The position numbers and the translations under genes were made by a program. Shown piece after piece: positions 1 to 7,779 of a stretch of DNA of 64,000 bases (the first letter of the stretch is position 1; the number at the start of each line of letters is the position of its first letter). Location of the stretch: the NCBI GenBank assembly GCA_965230225.1, contig CBDDKM010000010.1, forward strand, positions 558,001 to 622,000. The letters are read 5' to 3'. The notes below the pieces were generated by a model. That model saw only the letters and a program-made list of their open reading frames with translations, was not told the DNA's origin and did not search any database. Source of the DNA: CALSMU01 sp965230225 (GTDB taxonomy: Bacteria > Bacteroidota > Bacteroidia > Flavobacteriales_D > Parvicellaceae).

Positions 1-1096
1 TTTTTCTTATTTCGATGGCATCACCAATGACTCCAGATTGACCTCAGAGATTATATCGGAAGCAGTTAGCAGTGAAAATGCAACTGCCATGAACTATCTA
101 GAGTTAGTTTCTGGAGAAAGAATCAATGAGCAATACCACTTGCTTTGCAAGGACCACATTGAACAAATAGAGTTTACCTTAAAAACCAACTATATACTAA
201 ACTGTTCTGGTCCGTGGACAGATATAGTGTTGAATAAATTCTCACCGGAAAAGCCACCAAAAATGGCTCCAAGCAAGGGAGTTCATCTGGTTTTTTCCGG
301 ATCTAGAATTAAGATAAAAAATGCCCTGGCCTTCTCTTCTTACGCAGATGATGGCAGAAAATTTTATGCTCTTCCGTGGGAAAACGATGCTGTTATTATT
401 GGGGTAACCGATACCGATTTTAATGGAAATCCGGATGAGGTACACTCAGATCAAAATGATCTGGACTATATGCTCCATGCCATTAACCAGTTCTTACCGG
501 ATTCTAACATTACAGAAAAGGATATCCTATATCAATTTGCCGGCTTGCGTCCCTTATTCAAGGAGGGGCAAGAAAGCAAAGATAAAGCCCGAGATTTTAA
601 AGTATGGTGGAGCAAAAGAAACGTATTAAACATAGCTGGAGGAAAATTAACCACCTATCGAACCATGGCAAAAGCTATGCTCAACGAACTTCCTCCCAAA
701 GCCAATCAACAACCTCCAGTAAACGTAATTGACACCGAGTTGACCAGTAAAAATAAGGTCATCTCAAGACATCTAATTGACCGATACGGAAAACGTGCTC
801 CAAAGCTTTTCAATTTAATCAATGAAGAACCAGAAGAAGGCAATTGGATATCCACCTCAACTCCTTTAATAAAAGCTGAAATCACCTATTTAATCAGAGA
901 ACACCAGTGTTACTATCTGGACGATATTCTTGATCGTAGGCTTTCCGTTGGGTATGTTATCAGCAGTCTTGAAGATCAATCTGCTATTATATATACAGTA
1001 GCAGAAATTTTACAAAAAGAAAGAAACCTTACCGAATCTGAAATCAATTCTCAATTGGAGAATTATCGTAACTTACACCACCTCAAGTTAGCATGA
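1..1096 (+). CDS. glpD: Glycerol-3-phosphate dehydrogenase, C-terminal part (cut by window edge)
   Basis: FAD-dependent oxidation of glycerol 3-phosphate to dihydroxyacetone phosphate at the inner membrane, feeding electrons to quinone. The frame is open from base 2, reading FSYFDGITNDSRLT before the first possible internal start at 38, so the true start lies upstream of the window. About 364 residues of a usual 500-550 are present, and the N-terminal FAD-binding segment is missing. The GlpD hallmarks AGLRPLF and GGKLTTYRTMA are visible, followed by the helical C-terminal DAO_C-type domain. The stop overlaps the start of the lipid kinase gene (ATGA), which suggests co-transcription and a shared role in glycerolipid metabolism. 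Confidence 0.9.
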   Translation, partial: FSYFDGITNDSRLTSEIISEAVSSENATAMNYLELVSGERINEQYHLLCKDHIEQIEFTLKTNYILNCSGPWTDIVLNKFSPEKPPKMAPSKGVHLVFSGSRIKIKNALAFSSYADDGRKFYALPWENDAVIIGVTDTDFNGNPDEVHSDQNDLDYMLHAINQFLPDSNITEKDILYQFAGLRPLFKEGQESKDKARDFKVWWSKRNVLNIAGGKLTTYRTMAKAMLNELPPKANQQPPVNVIDTELTSKNKVISRHLIDRYGKRAPKLFNLINEEPEEGNWISTSTPLIKAEITYLIREHQCYYLDDILDRRLSVGYVISSLEDQSAIIYTVAEILQKERNLTESEINSQLENYRNLHHLKLA

Positions 1097-2007
1097 AAAT
1101 CACCTTTGTAATACACGGAAAATTAAAAAGGCCTAGCTCTTTAAAGAACTCCATCGAGAGAATCTTTCGAGAGGGTTTTGAAGTGAGTTTTCTAACTACT
1201 GATGCAGAATCTGGTGCAAAAAACCAAGTGATTAAAGCCATAGAACAAGGTGCCAAACATGTTATCATCGCTGGTGGAGATGGCAGTATCAATGAAGGGA
1301 TAAATGGATACATGCAAGTTAGTGATGATCTGAAACAACAGGTTATTATTGGAGTGCTTCCTATGGGAACCGGGAATGATTTTGCCAAGTCGCTAAATGT
1401 ATCATCCAGTCTTCTGAAGCTAAAATCGTTGATACAGCAAGAATCAATTCTGGAAGTAGATGTTTGTAACATGGAATACGTTGGTAAAACAGGACAAACT
1501 GAAAACCGCTATTATATCAATATATCAGATATCGGGATTGGAGGATTTGTGGCTGAAAATGTGGGAAAAAGTTCAAAAATACTAGGCTCTAACCTCACCT
1601 ATGTAAAAGCCATTGTTTCTTCTTTTATGAAGTACAAAAAACAACCCATTGAATTAAATAGTCCGGAATTTAACTGGGAGGGAGAGATATTGAGCTTATG
1701 CATGGCCAATGGTAAATATTTTGGGAGCGGAATGTGTGTTGCTCCAGATGCTCTGCTAAATGATGGTCTAATTCAATTAACGATAATGGCTGATGTAAGC
1801 CTGGGAGATTATGTAAAAAACCTCTCCAAATTGAAACGAGGGGAAAAAGTTCATCATCCTGAGGTAACTTATACTAGCGTTAGTGAGTTATCAGTCTCAT
1901 CCAAAGGAGTAGAATGCCCTATAGATATGGATGGTGAGTTTATTGGCTACACCCCTATTAAGGTGAATGTTATTCCGAAGGCAGTTAAGATGATTTCGAA
2001 AAATTAA
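1093..2007 (+). CDS. Diacylglycerol kinase family lipid kinase (DagK/YegS type)
   Basis: A 304-residue soluble lipid kinase of the DagK/YegS/sphingosine-kinase family, which phosphorylates a lipid hydroxyl with ATP. The nucleotide-binding loop GGDGSINEG is at residues 61-69, LPMGTGNDFA at 89-98, and the C-terminal lobe carries the DGLIQLTIM and DMDGE segments usual in the family. Length matches family members. Translation is probably coupled to glpD by the ATGA overlap. The exact lipid (diacylglycerol, phosphatidylglycerol or other) cannot be read from sequence. The 3' end meets a convergent gene with the two stop codons overlapping in TTAA. Confidence 0.88.
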   Translation: MKITFVIHGKLKRPSSLKNSIERIFREGFEVSFLTTDAESGAKNQVIKAIEQGAKHVIIAGGDGSINEGINGYMQVSDDLKQQVIIGVLPMGTGNDFAKSLNVSSSLLKLKSLIQQESILEVDVCNMEYVGKTGQTENRYYINISDIGIGGFVAENVGKSSKILGSNLTYVKAIVSSFMKYKKQPIELNSPEFNWEGEILSLCMANGKYFGSGMCVAPDALLNDGLIQLTIMADVSLGDYVKNLSKLKRGEKVHHPEVTYTSVSELSVSSKGVECPIDMDGEFIGYTPIKVNVIPKAVKMISKN

Positions 2008-3116
2008 TCTGCCAACCCAAAATTAACATAGCTACTTTTCACGGTAACTTTAACATTTGCTGGCTTACCACCGATAGGCATTGTGGCAAACACCCCTTCA
2101 TAATGATGTACATCTCCGCTATCATCTACTAAATCAGTCGTATTTCCCTGACTCGGAATTGAGAATCTTTTCCCCTTTTCTAATTCAACTTCGTATCTAT
2201 AAGCAATTTCTGGAGAAAACTCTAAATCAATTTCGGTAGACGATCCTTCCAGATCAATCCCAATAAAACTCGTTGCCACCTCATCTACAGAAATTTCTCC
2301 ATAGTTTACGGTTCCTGTTACTTCTTTCTTCAGTTCCTCAATTTTAAAGTCGGTAAACAATCCAATTATCTTAAGAGTTTTAACCTCCTCAATTGAGATT
2401 TTATCGTGTTTACTATTGATGGTTACCTTCTCCACTTCTTCAATATCCCACTCGCTGGAAATACTCTCAATTCGAATATTCTCAGCTTCATCTAGCGTTA
2501 CATCAGCCGATCGAACTATGAAATCTCCTTCTTCTACCTCTTTAATTTTAGCTTTTCCATACTCCAATTTAAGTTGCTTAACTTCTTTAAGAGCTCTAGC
2601 CCTTAGGTTTCCATGAGCGAGGTTAATCTTTACCTGTTCTTCCAAAGAAGGAAGTGTAATGTCGCCAAACTTATTTTCCAAGTCTATCTCGATGGACTCA
2701 GGAATGGTAATGTGATAATTCACTTCAACTTTCCTGTTTCCTGTAAAGGCGTTCAATAAATCTACCCTCAAGCCACTTGCAGCTGTACCACCCCAGTTAG
2801 TTTCCGCCGCCACATAATCAGATCCATTGCTAAACCTAACATCGATGTTTTCTATAAGTTCATTAATCTTAGATAGTTTATCAGAACTTACTTTTATAGA
2901 AATATCAAACTTTACGCTATCTCCTTCGTAAGTTTCTACCACGATGTTTCCGTATTTATTGATTACTTCTAGCTCTCCATCGGGAGCAATTAAGAAAGAC
3001 TTTCGAATGTTCTTTTCCTCTTGAAAAGCGTCGCCATCGTCCTTAGCATGTGATGTAAGAACCAACAAACAACTAATAGTATACAGTAATATTCTCTTCA
3101 TCTTCGTCAATTTCAT
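2004..3116 (-). CDS. Exported DUF4097-type putative adhesin domain protein
   Basis: A 370-residue secreted protein. The N-terminus (MKRILLYTISCLLVLTSHA after an optional five-residue extension) is a signal peptide. The rest is a long run of short beta strands with no catalytic motif, typical of DUF4097/DUF2807 beta-solenoid proteins (segments such as INKYGNIVVETYEGD and NKFGDITLPS). It is the last gene of a sigma/anti-sigma operon and overlaps the end of the anti-sigma gene, so it is probably a structural or sensory envelope component of that regulon. The start may instead be the second Met at 3101; both fit a signal peptide. Biochemical function is unknown. Confidence 0.75.
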   Translation of the reverse strand: MKLTKMKRILLYTISCLLVLTSHAKDDGDAFQEEKNIRKSFLIAPDGELEVINKYGNIVVETYEGDSVKFDISIKVSSDKLSKINELIENIDVRFSNGSDYVAAETNWGGTAASGLRVDLLNAFTGNRKVEVNYHITIPESIEIDLENKFGDITLPSLEEQVKINLAHGNLRARALKEVKQLKLEYGKAKIKEVEEGDFIVRSADVTLDEAENIRIESISSEWDIEEVEKVTINSKHDKISIEEVKTLKIIGLFTDFKIEELKKEVTGTVNYGEISVDEVATSFIGIDLEGSSTEIDLEFSPEIAYRYEVELEKGKRFSIPSQGNTTDLVDDSGDVHHYEGVFATMPIGGKPANVKVTVKSSYVNFGLAD

Positions 3117-3711
3117 TAGTTATCTCACTGTTTCCAGTTTCTAAATTTTCCAGGATATCTTCTAAAATATCCAGCTTCAGGCGGTAGTTATCGATCATTG
3201 CTTCAATGATCTTTTCGTTATCTACAGATGTCCCCATCTCAGCTTGTAGTGCTTTAAACTCATCATCCAGAAATTCAATATCATTTAATATCTCAGGATC
3301 CAGGTTTAACTCTTGTAAACGGGTCATCTTGTTATCCACCTGTGTGATGTAGTAGTCTTCTATTTCGGCCATTTCCGGAGAAACATGTCTTAACGAAAGC
3401 TCTACTTCTTCCACTTGTGGTTCAGGTAGTTCATTAACTGTTAGTTCCACAGATTTCAAGCCTGAATTGTTGTACATATACATCATTCCTGCCGAAAATA
3501 AAATGGCAAATGCAGCCGCAACTCCAACAACCATTCTCAAAGGAACCATTTTGATGGAACGCTTAGCAGGTTTTGTCTCCTGAACCGGAACCACAGGTTT
3601 AATTTTATCCCAAAGAGCATCAGAAGGCTCTAATGAATCAAAGTCATCCCGATTGGAAAACACAAATCTTTCCAGGTCATCTTTTTCTTCGTGATTTTCT
3701 TTATTCTTCAT
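3073..3711 (-). CDS. Probable membrane-anchored anti-sigma factor
   Basis: A 212-residue protein with an acidic cytoplasmic N-terminus (residues 1-50, containing the LWDKIKP motif common in Bacteroidota anti-sigma factors), one membrane helix at about 56-80, and an acidic, largely helical periplasmic C-terminus. It overlaps the upstream ECF sigma gene by 11 bases, the usual arrangement for a sigma/anti-sigma pair made in balanced amounts. No zinc-binding ZAS motif (HxxxCxxC) is seen, so it would be a non-zinc type. Assignment rests on topology and position, not on a strong family signature. Confidence 0.7.
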   Translation of the reverse strand: MKNKENHEEKDDLERFVFSNRDDFDSLEPSDALWDKIKPVVPVQETKPAKRSIKMVPLRMVVGVAAAFAILFSAGMMYMYNNSGLKSVELTVNELPEPQVEEVELSLRHVSPEMAEIEDYYITQVDNKMTRLQELNLDPEILNDIEFLDDEFKALQAEMGTSVDNEKIIEAMIDNYRLKLDILEDILENLETGNSEITNEIDEDEENITVYY

Positions 3712-4270
3712 AAGAACCTCCTTTACTTTTAATTAATATTTCTCTTAGTTTCTTTTTTGCTCTATTATATTGAGATTTAGAAGTAGATTCAGTGATATCC
3801 AACTCTTGCGCTATCTCCTTGTGGCTATACCCTTCGAACAAAAACAAGGTTAGAACTACTCGATATCCCTCTGGCAATAGCTGAACAGCATCCTGAATCT
3901 CATTAACCGAAAGAATCGGATAATTCTTCTCCTCAGGGGCATCCTCTTTCCAGTTTTGATCTTCTTGTCCATCGATACTAAATAATTCCAGTTTCTTCTT
4001 CTTTAGCTGATTAAGCGATTTGTTGATCACAATTCTCTTTAACCAGGCTCCAAATGTTGAGTCTCCACGGAAGGTTTCGATCCTGCCAAAAGCAGTTACG
4101 AAAGCCTCCTGCAAGATATCCTCCGCTTCTTCGGTACTTTGAAGTATCCGAACAGAAACGTTGAACATTTGCCTAACATACTTCTGATACAGCAGGTGAT
4201 ATGCTTCTTCGCTACCACTTTTGCAGCGCTCTACCAGATTGGCATTTATGTCTTTAATTACGGTGGGCAA
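3701..4270 (-). CDS. ECF-type RNA polymerase sigma-70 factor
   Basis: A 189-residue ECF sigma factor with only regions 2 and 4. Region 2 (about 23-95) contains the AEDILQEAFVTAF core-binding segment and FGAWLKRIVINKSLNQLK. Region 4 (about 128-178) has LPEGYRVVLTLFLFEGYSHKE and a helix-turn-helix ending in SQYNRAKKKLRE. It is followed by a membrane anti-sigma factor (overlap 11 bases) and a DUF4097 protein, and preceded 20 bases upstream by a small outer-membrane protein and a GIN lipoprotein gene. It probably autoregulates this operon in response to envelope state. Confidence 0.93.
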   Translation of the reverse strand: MPTVIKDINANLVERCKSGSEEAYHLLYQKYVRQMFNVSVRILQSTEEAEDILQEAFVTAFGRIETFRGDSTFGAWLKRIVINKSLNQLKKKKLELFSIDGQEDQNWKEDAPEEKNYPILSVNEIQDAVQLLPEGYRVVLTLFLFEGYSHKEIAQELDITESTSKSQYNRAKKKLREILIKSKGGSYEE

Positions 4271-4290
4271 CTTTGTTTAATTTAGTCCGA

Positions 4291-4926
4291 TTAAAACCAA
4301 CCTAACTTAAGAGTAACATTTCCTGAGAATCCACTCATTGAGTTATTGGTTGCATTTACTAAGGTAACATCATTTACAAAACGGTAGCTTACCCCTGCAT
4401 CCAATCTCAGTATTTTAAACAAGTTCACTTCCACATTAACGCCAGGTTCTGCCACCAAAAACACATCCGAATCATATACATCCGTATCCCAGTCGAAAGA
4501 ATCAGAATAATCCCACATTCTGTTTCTTGCTATGGTTGCCCCACCGGCACCAAGCAATACAGGTACAGTTACGTGAATCATTTTGTGCGATGCAATAACC
4601 GGTTCTAATTTCAATCCTCCATACCCTAATTCGTACAGGTAAGTGTTTCCATTTACATCAGTGTAGTTGCTATTGATATCCGTTAATAACCCATATCCAG
4701 CAAAACCAATGTTCAATTGGTGACCAAGAACTATGGCAGCTTCTCCACCAGCCATAACTCCCGCTTGACCATTCAACTCCATTGGTCGGTAAGATACTCC
4801 TACAAAACCTCCTACCGGAGTACCAGAACTAAATAAGGTTTCTACATCTTCTCTGGCGCGTTCATCTTGTGCATTTGCGCCTAATCCCAAGGCTAAAACT
4901 GCGATAATTAATAATACTTTTTTCAT
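4291..4926 (-). CDS. Small exported outer-membrane beta-barrel-like protein
   Basis: A 211-residue protein with a clear signal peptide (MKKVLLIIAVLALGLGANAQ). The mature part consists of alternating hydrophobic/polar strands with many Gly and aromatic residues (FVGVSYRPMEL, VSYRFVNDV) and ends in LKLGWF, a terminal aromatic typical of outer-membrane barrels. About 190 mature residues would fit an 8-stranded barrel. It lies 14 bases downstream of the GIN lipoprotein gene and 20 bases upstream of the ECF sigma gene, so it is likely part of the same transcript. No specific function can be assigned. Confidence 0.7.
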   Translation of the reverse strand: MKKVLLIIAVLALGLGANAQDERAREDVETLFSSGTPVGGFVGVSYRPMELNGQAGVMAGGEAAIVLGHQLNIGFAGYGLLTDINSNYTDVNGNTYLYELGYGGLKLEPVIASHKMIHVTVPVLLGAGGATIARNRMWDYSDSFDWDTDVYDSDVFLVAEPGVNVEVNLFKILRLDAGVSYRFVNDVTLVNATNNSMSGFSGNVTLKLGWF

Positions 4927-4940
4927 GGCTAATATTCTTT

Positions 4941-5648
4941 TTAATTCATTTGATACACATCTCCACTACCGTTAATGGTAGTACTCACATTTGTTGGGTT
5001 CCCGTAATAATATACATCTCCGGAACCATCTATTTCTATATCTAGATTATCTGTTGCATGGATGGTAGCATCTCCGCTTCCATCTATTTCTATGAAGCAA
5101 TCGTTAGAGTATAGATATCTAGAGTAAACATCTCCAGATCCTTCCACTTCAATGTCTAGCAAGTCTACATTTCCTAGTAGTTCTACATTTCCAGAACCTC
5201 TTATTTCCAGGTCGATGGAATGAGCCTGAACATCCATGTCCATATCTCCCGATCCGTTAATGTCTAATTTCATTAATTGACCGTAAACCTGAGATGCCGA
5301 AATGTTCCCGCTACCATTGATTTCGATTTGTTCTAATGAGTCTACACTTACATAAACTCTAATTGGTTTATCGTTAAAGATGTTGTTGCTTGTTTCTCTA
5401 ATTACCAACTCTCCATTCTCTACGTCTGTTTTGATGTAGTCGATTACTTTCTCTCCGGCTTCTACTTTAATGTTATAAGTAGTGTCCTGGGTAATAAATA
5501 CATCCATGCTTCCTTCTAGTATAATAGAATGGAATGGTGGCTCAGTTCTTAACTCTTCGGTTAATGGCCCCGGAGAAATGGTATAGTTATGCACACATCC
5601 CGTTAGTGTTACCATAAATCCTCCTAATAAATACAAAATCCTTTTCAT
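4941..5648 (-). CDS. GIN-domain (DUF2807) lipoprotein with seven GSG(D/N) repeats
   Basis: A 235-residue lipoprotein of the head GIN-domain (DUF2807) family. The start is set at the Met that opens MKRILYLLGGFMVTLTGC; the frame extends 38 residues upstream but those are Lys/His-rich and unlike a signal peptide. The lipobox is LTGC with Cys18. Residues 110-231 hold seven copies of a short unit centred on GSGD or GSGN, spaced 18-20 residues (INGSGN, INGSGD, IRGSGN, VEGSGD, IDGSGD, IDGSGD, INGSGD), indicating a right-handed beta-solenoid whose last turn ends at the C-terminus. First gene of the sigma/anti-sigma operon; probable surface or periplasmic structural role. Confidence 0.82.
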   Translation of the reverse strand: MKRILYLLGGFMVTLTGCVHNYTISPGPLTEELRTEPPFHSIILEGSMDVFITQDTTYNIKVEAGEKVIDYIKTDVENGELVIRETSNNIFNDKPIRVYVSVDSLEQIEINGSGNISASQVYGQLMKLDINGSGDMDMDVQAHSIDLEIRGSGNVELLGNVDLLDIEVEGSGDVYSRYLYSNDCFIEIDGSGDATIHATDNLDIEIDGSGDVYYYGNPTNVSTTINGSGDVYQMN

Positions 5649-5778
5649 TTTTCTTGTCTTTAACTCTTGTGTTTTTGAGCGTTGTTTATGGTAATGACAA
5701 TGGGACATAAAAAGGTTGCAAATTATTTTCAACTTTTTTTTAATTACATTCGGACCACTCAAACTTTAACTCGAAAAA

Positions 5779-6543
5779 ATGAAGATTATTGACCTATCCA
5801 AAACAGTACAATACGACAAGAAAGACCCTTGGTTTATGCGTATTAAGCTGGTAAATTACCCTCACAAAAAAAGTCTTTTTATCATCAAAAGGTTTTTGAA
5901 ACTCCCCTCTTCTTTATTCCCTAAAAACTTTCAGGGATGGGCAGACGACAAGATTAAAAACATGGGAGTTCATGCCACTACTCATATTGATGCTCCATGG
6001 CATTACGGACCGGAAGTGGAAGGAAAAAAAGCGAAAACCATTGACGAAGTTCCATTGGATTGGCTTTATGGAAACGGTGTTGTAATAGACATGTCTCACA
6101 AAGCCGATTTTGAAGAAATTACTTTAGAAGATGTAAAAGCAGATTTGAATAAATCCGGCGCTACTATTGAACAGGGAAACATTGTCTTAATCAAAACCGG
6201 AAGAGATCAACTGAAGGGAAATGACTATGTAGACAAAGGAATTGGAATGAGCAGAGAAGCTACCGAATGGATCATTGACCAGGGAGTAAAGGTGATGGGG
6301 ATTGACCAGTGGGGATTCGACCTTCCATTAAGGTACCTGGTAAAGAAAGCTAAAGAAACCAACAACCCAGAATTATTTTGGCAAGCTCATTTGGTGGGTA
6401 TAGACAAAGAATACTTACACATGGAACAGTTGACCAATTTGGGTGCATTGCCTTCTCATGGATTTAAAGTAGCTGTATTTCCTTTAAAGTTAAAAGGAGC
6501 TTCGGCAGCACCTGCAAGGGTTGTGGCTATGATTGAAGAATAA
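5779..6543 (+). CDS. Cyclase-family hydrolase (kynurenine formamidase-like)
   Basis: A 254-residue metal-dependent hydrolase of the putative cyclase/KynB family, which opens amide or ester bonds in small molecules such as N-formylkynurenine. The family metal motif is seen as HATTHIDAPWH at residues 65-75 (His65, His69, Asp71, His75 as likely ligands and catalytic His). The N-terminus has a family-unlike insertion (about residues 17-50) before the motif. It stands alone, divergent from the GIN lipoprotein operon and convergent with trxB, with no tryptophan-degradation genes nearby, so the substrate is open. A -7-like TACATTCG lies at 5745-5752. Confidence 0.82.
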   Translation: MKIIDLSKTVQYDKKDPWFMRIKLVNYPHKKSLFIIKRFLKLPSSLFPKNFQGWADDKIKNMGVHATTHIDAPWHYGPEVEGKKAKTIDEVPLDWLYGNGVVIDMSHKADFEEITLEDVKADLNKSGATIEQGNIVLIKTGRDQLKGNDYVDKGIGMSREATEWIIDQGVKVMGIDQWGFDLPLRYLVKKAKETNNPELFWQAHLVGIDKEYLHMEQLTNLGALPSHGFKVAVFPLKLKGASAAPARVVAMIEE

Positions 6544-6573
6544 AAAAAGTCCTGACGATAACTGTCAGGACTT
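6542..6573 (-). terminator. Rho-independent terminator of trxB
   Basis: Perfect 10-bp stem AAGTCCTGAC (6547-6556) / GTCAGGACTT (6564-6573) with a 7-base loop. On the minus strand the stem is followed by seven U residues (the A run at 6542-6548), so it is oriented to stop trxB. It may also act weakly on the plus-strand cyclase gene that ends at 6543, although no T run follows on that side. Confidence 0.82.
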
Positions 6574-6599
6574 CCCTATAATATATTTCTAATATCTAA

Positions 6600-7550
6600 T
6601 TAGTGACCTTTAGCTGCTAAGTATCTCTCAGCATCTAATGCAGCCATACATCCTGTTCCGGCAGCAGTAATTGCCTGACGGTAAGTTTTATCGGCAGCAT
6701 CACCACTTACGAATACACCTTCTACATTGGTTTTCGAAGATCCAGGTACGTTAATGATATAACCAGTCTCGTCCATATCAATGTATGGTTTAAAAATATC
6801 GGTGTTTGGTTTATGTCCAATAGCTACAAAGAACCCTGTACAAGGAATTTCTTTGGTTTCTCCTGTTTGGTTATTTTTTACTCTAACACCAGTTACTCCG
6901 TTTCCATCTCCAAGTACTTCTTCGGTTTCGGTATTGAATAAAATTTCAATGTTTGGAGTTTTCTGTACTCTCTCTGCCATAATCTTAGAAGCTCTAAACT
7001 CATCTCTTCTAACCAACATCGTAACTTTTGTACAGATATTTGATAAGTAATGTGCTTCCTCACAAGCAGAATCTCCAGCTCCTACAATTACAGTTTCCTG
7101 GTTTCTGTAGAAGAATCCATCACATACTGCACAGGCAGAAACTCCTCCACCTATTTTTAAGTAGTGTTGCTCTGATTCTAATCCTAAGTATTTAGCAGAT
7201 GCTCCTGTAGAGATAATTACTGTATCTGCATGAATTTCTTTCTTTTCGTCTACCCAAACTTTATGTACTGGTCCGCTAAAATCAACTTTAGAAACCCATC
7301 CTGTACGGATATCGGCATTGAATCTCTTAGCTTGATTCTCCAACTGCACCATCATTTCTGGTCCGGTAACTCCTTCCGGGTATCCTGGAAAGTTCTCCAC
7401 TTCGTTAGTGGTAGTTAACTGTCCTCCAGGTTGCATTCCCTGATATAAAACAGGGCTCATGTTCGCTCTTGCAGCATAAATTGCAGCAGTATATCCAGCA
7501 GGTCCTGATCCAATGATCAGACATTTCACTTTTTCAATTTCTTCACTCAT
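6600..7550 (-). CDS. trxB: Thioredoxin reductase
   Basis: A 316-residue NADPH:thioredoxin oxidoreductase, a cytoplasmic FAD flavoprotein that keeps thioredoxin reduced. FAD-binding GSGPAG is at residues 14-19, the redox-active pair is CAVC at 140-143 followed by DGFF, the NADPH-binding VGAGDSACEEA follows, and the C-terminal FAD contact appears as FVSGDAADKTYRQ. Length and motif order match the low-molecular-weight bacterial type. Monocistronic: it has its own promoter candidate (7588-7618) and a strong terminator. Confidence 0.96.
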   Translation of the reverse strand: MSEEIEKVKCLIIGSGPAGYTAAIYAARANMSPVLYQGMQPGGQLTTTNEVENFPGYPEGVTGPEMMVQLENQAKRFNADIRTGWVSKVDFSGPVHKVWVDEKKEIHADTVIISTGASAKYLGLESEQHYLKIGGGVSACAVCDGFFYRNQETVIVGAGDSACEEAHYLSNICTKVTMLVRRDEFRASKIMAERVQKTPNIEILFNTETEEVLGDGNGVTGVRVKNNQTGETKEIPCTGFFVAIGHKPNTDIFKPYIDMDETGYIINVPGSSKTNVEGVFVSGDAADKTYRQAITAAGTGCMAALDAERYLAAKGH

Positions 7551-7587
7551 ATAATTCGTATTTAATCGCTTATCTATAATTGACTAA

Positions 7588-7618
7588 CGAATGTACTAAA
7601 TATGAAATAACACACAAT
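7588..7618 (-). promoter_or_regulatory. Probable promoter of trxB
   Basis: Read on the minus strand: TTG (7615-7617), 19 bases, then TACATTCG (7588-7595). This agrees with the Bacteroidota consensus TTTG-N19-TAnnTTTG except for one base in the -7 box and the leading T of the -33 box. The predicted transcript start is about 30 bases before the trxB start codon. Confidence 0.6.
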
Positions 7619-7746
7619 GTAATCCTCGTTACATAACGTGAAAATTTGTAAACAATGATTGGAAAGCTGAGCAAAAAATTAATCGCTCGAAATCCTGTTT
7701 TGAACTAAAAATGACATAATTATCAGGGTACTACAAAAAACTACCT

Positions 7747-7754
7747 TACATTTG
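7747..7754 (+). promoter_or_regulatory. -7 box of probable SulP gene promoter
   Basis: TACATTTG is a full match to the Bacteroidota -7 consensus TAnnTTTG, 25 bases before the SulP start codon. No TTG is seen at the expected -33 distance, so this is a partial promoter call. Confidence 0.45.
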
Positions 7755-7779
7755 CCGCCTTCAAATTGGAATTTAAAAC

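Noticed and set aside
1083..1472. Open frame of 129 codons on the minus strand
   Set aside because: Antisense to the lipid kinase gene; Ser/Pro/Cys-rich translation typical of a shadow frame.
5649..5762. Longer N-terminus for the GIN lipoprotein
   Set aside because: The added 38 residues are Lys/His/Cys-rich and precede a complete lipoprotein signal; the spacer is better read as the regulatory region.
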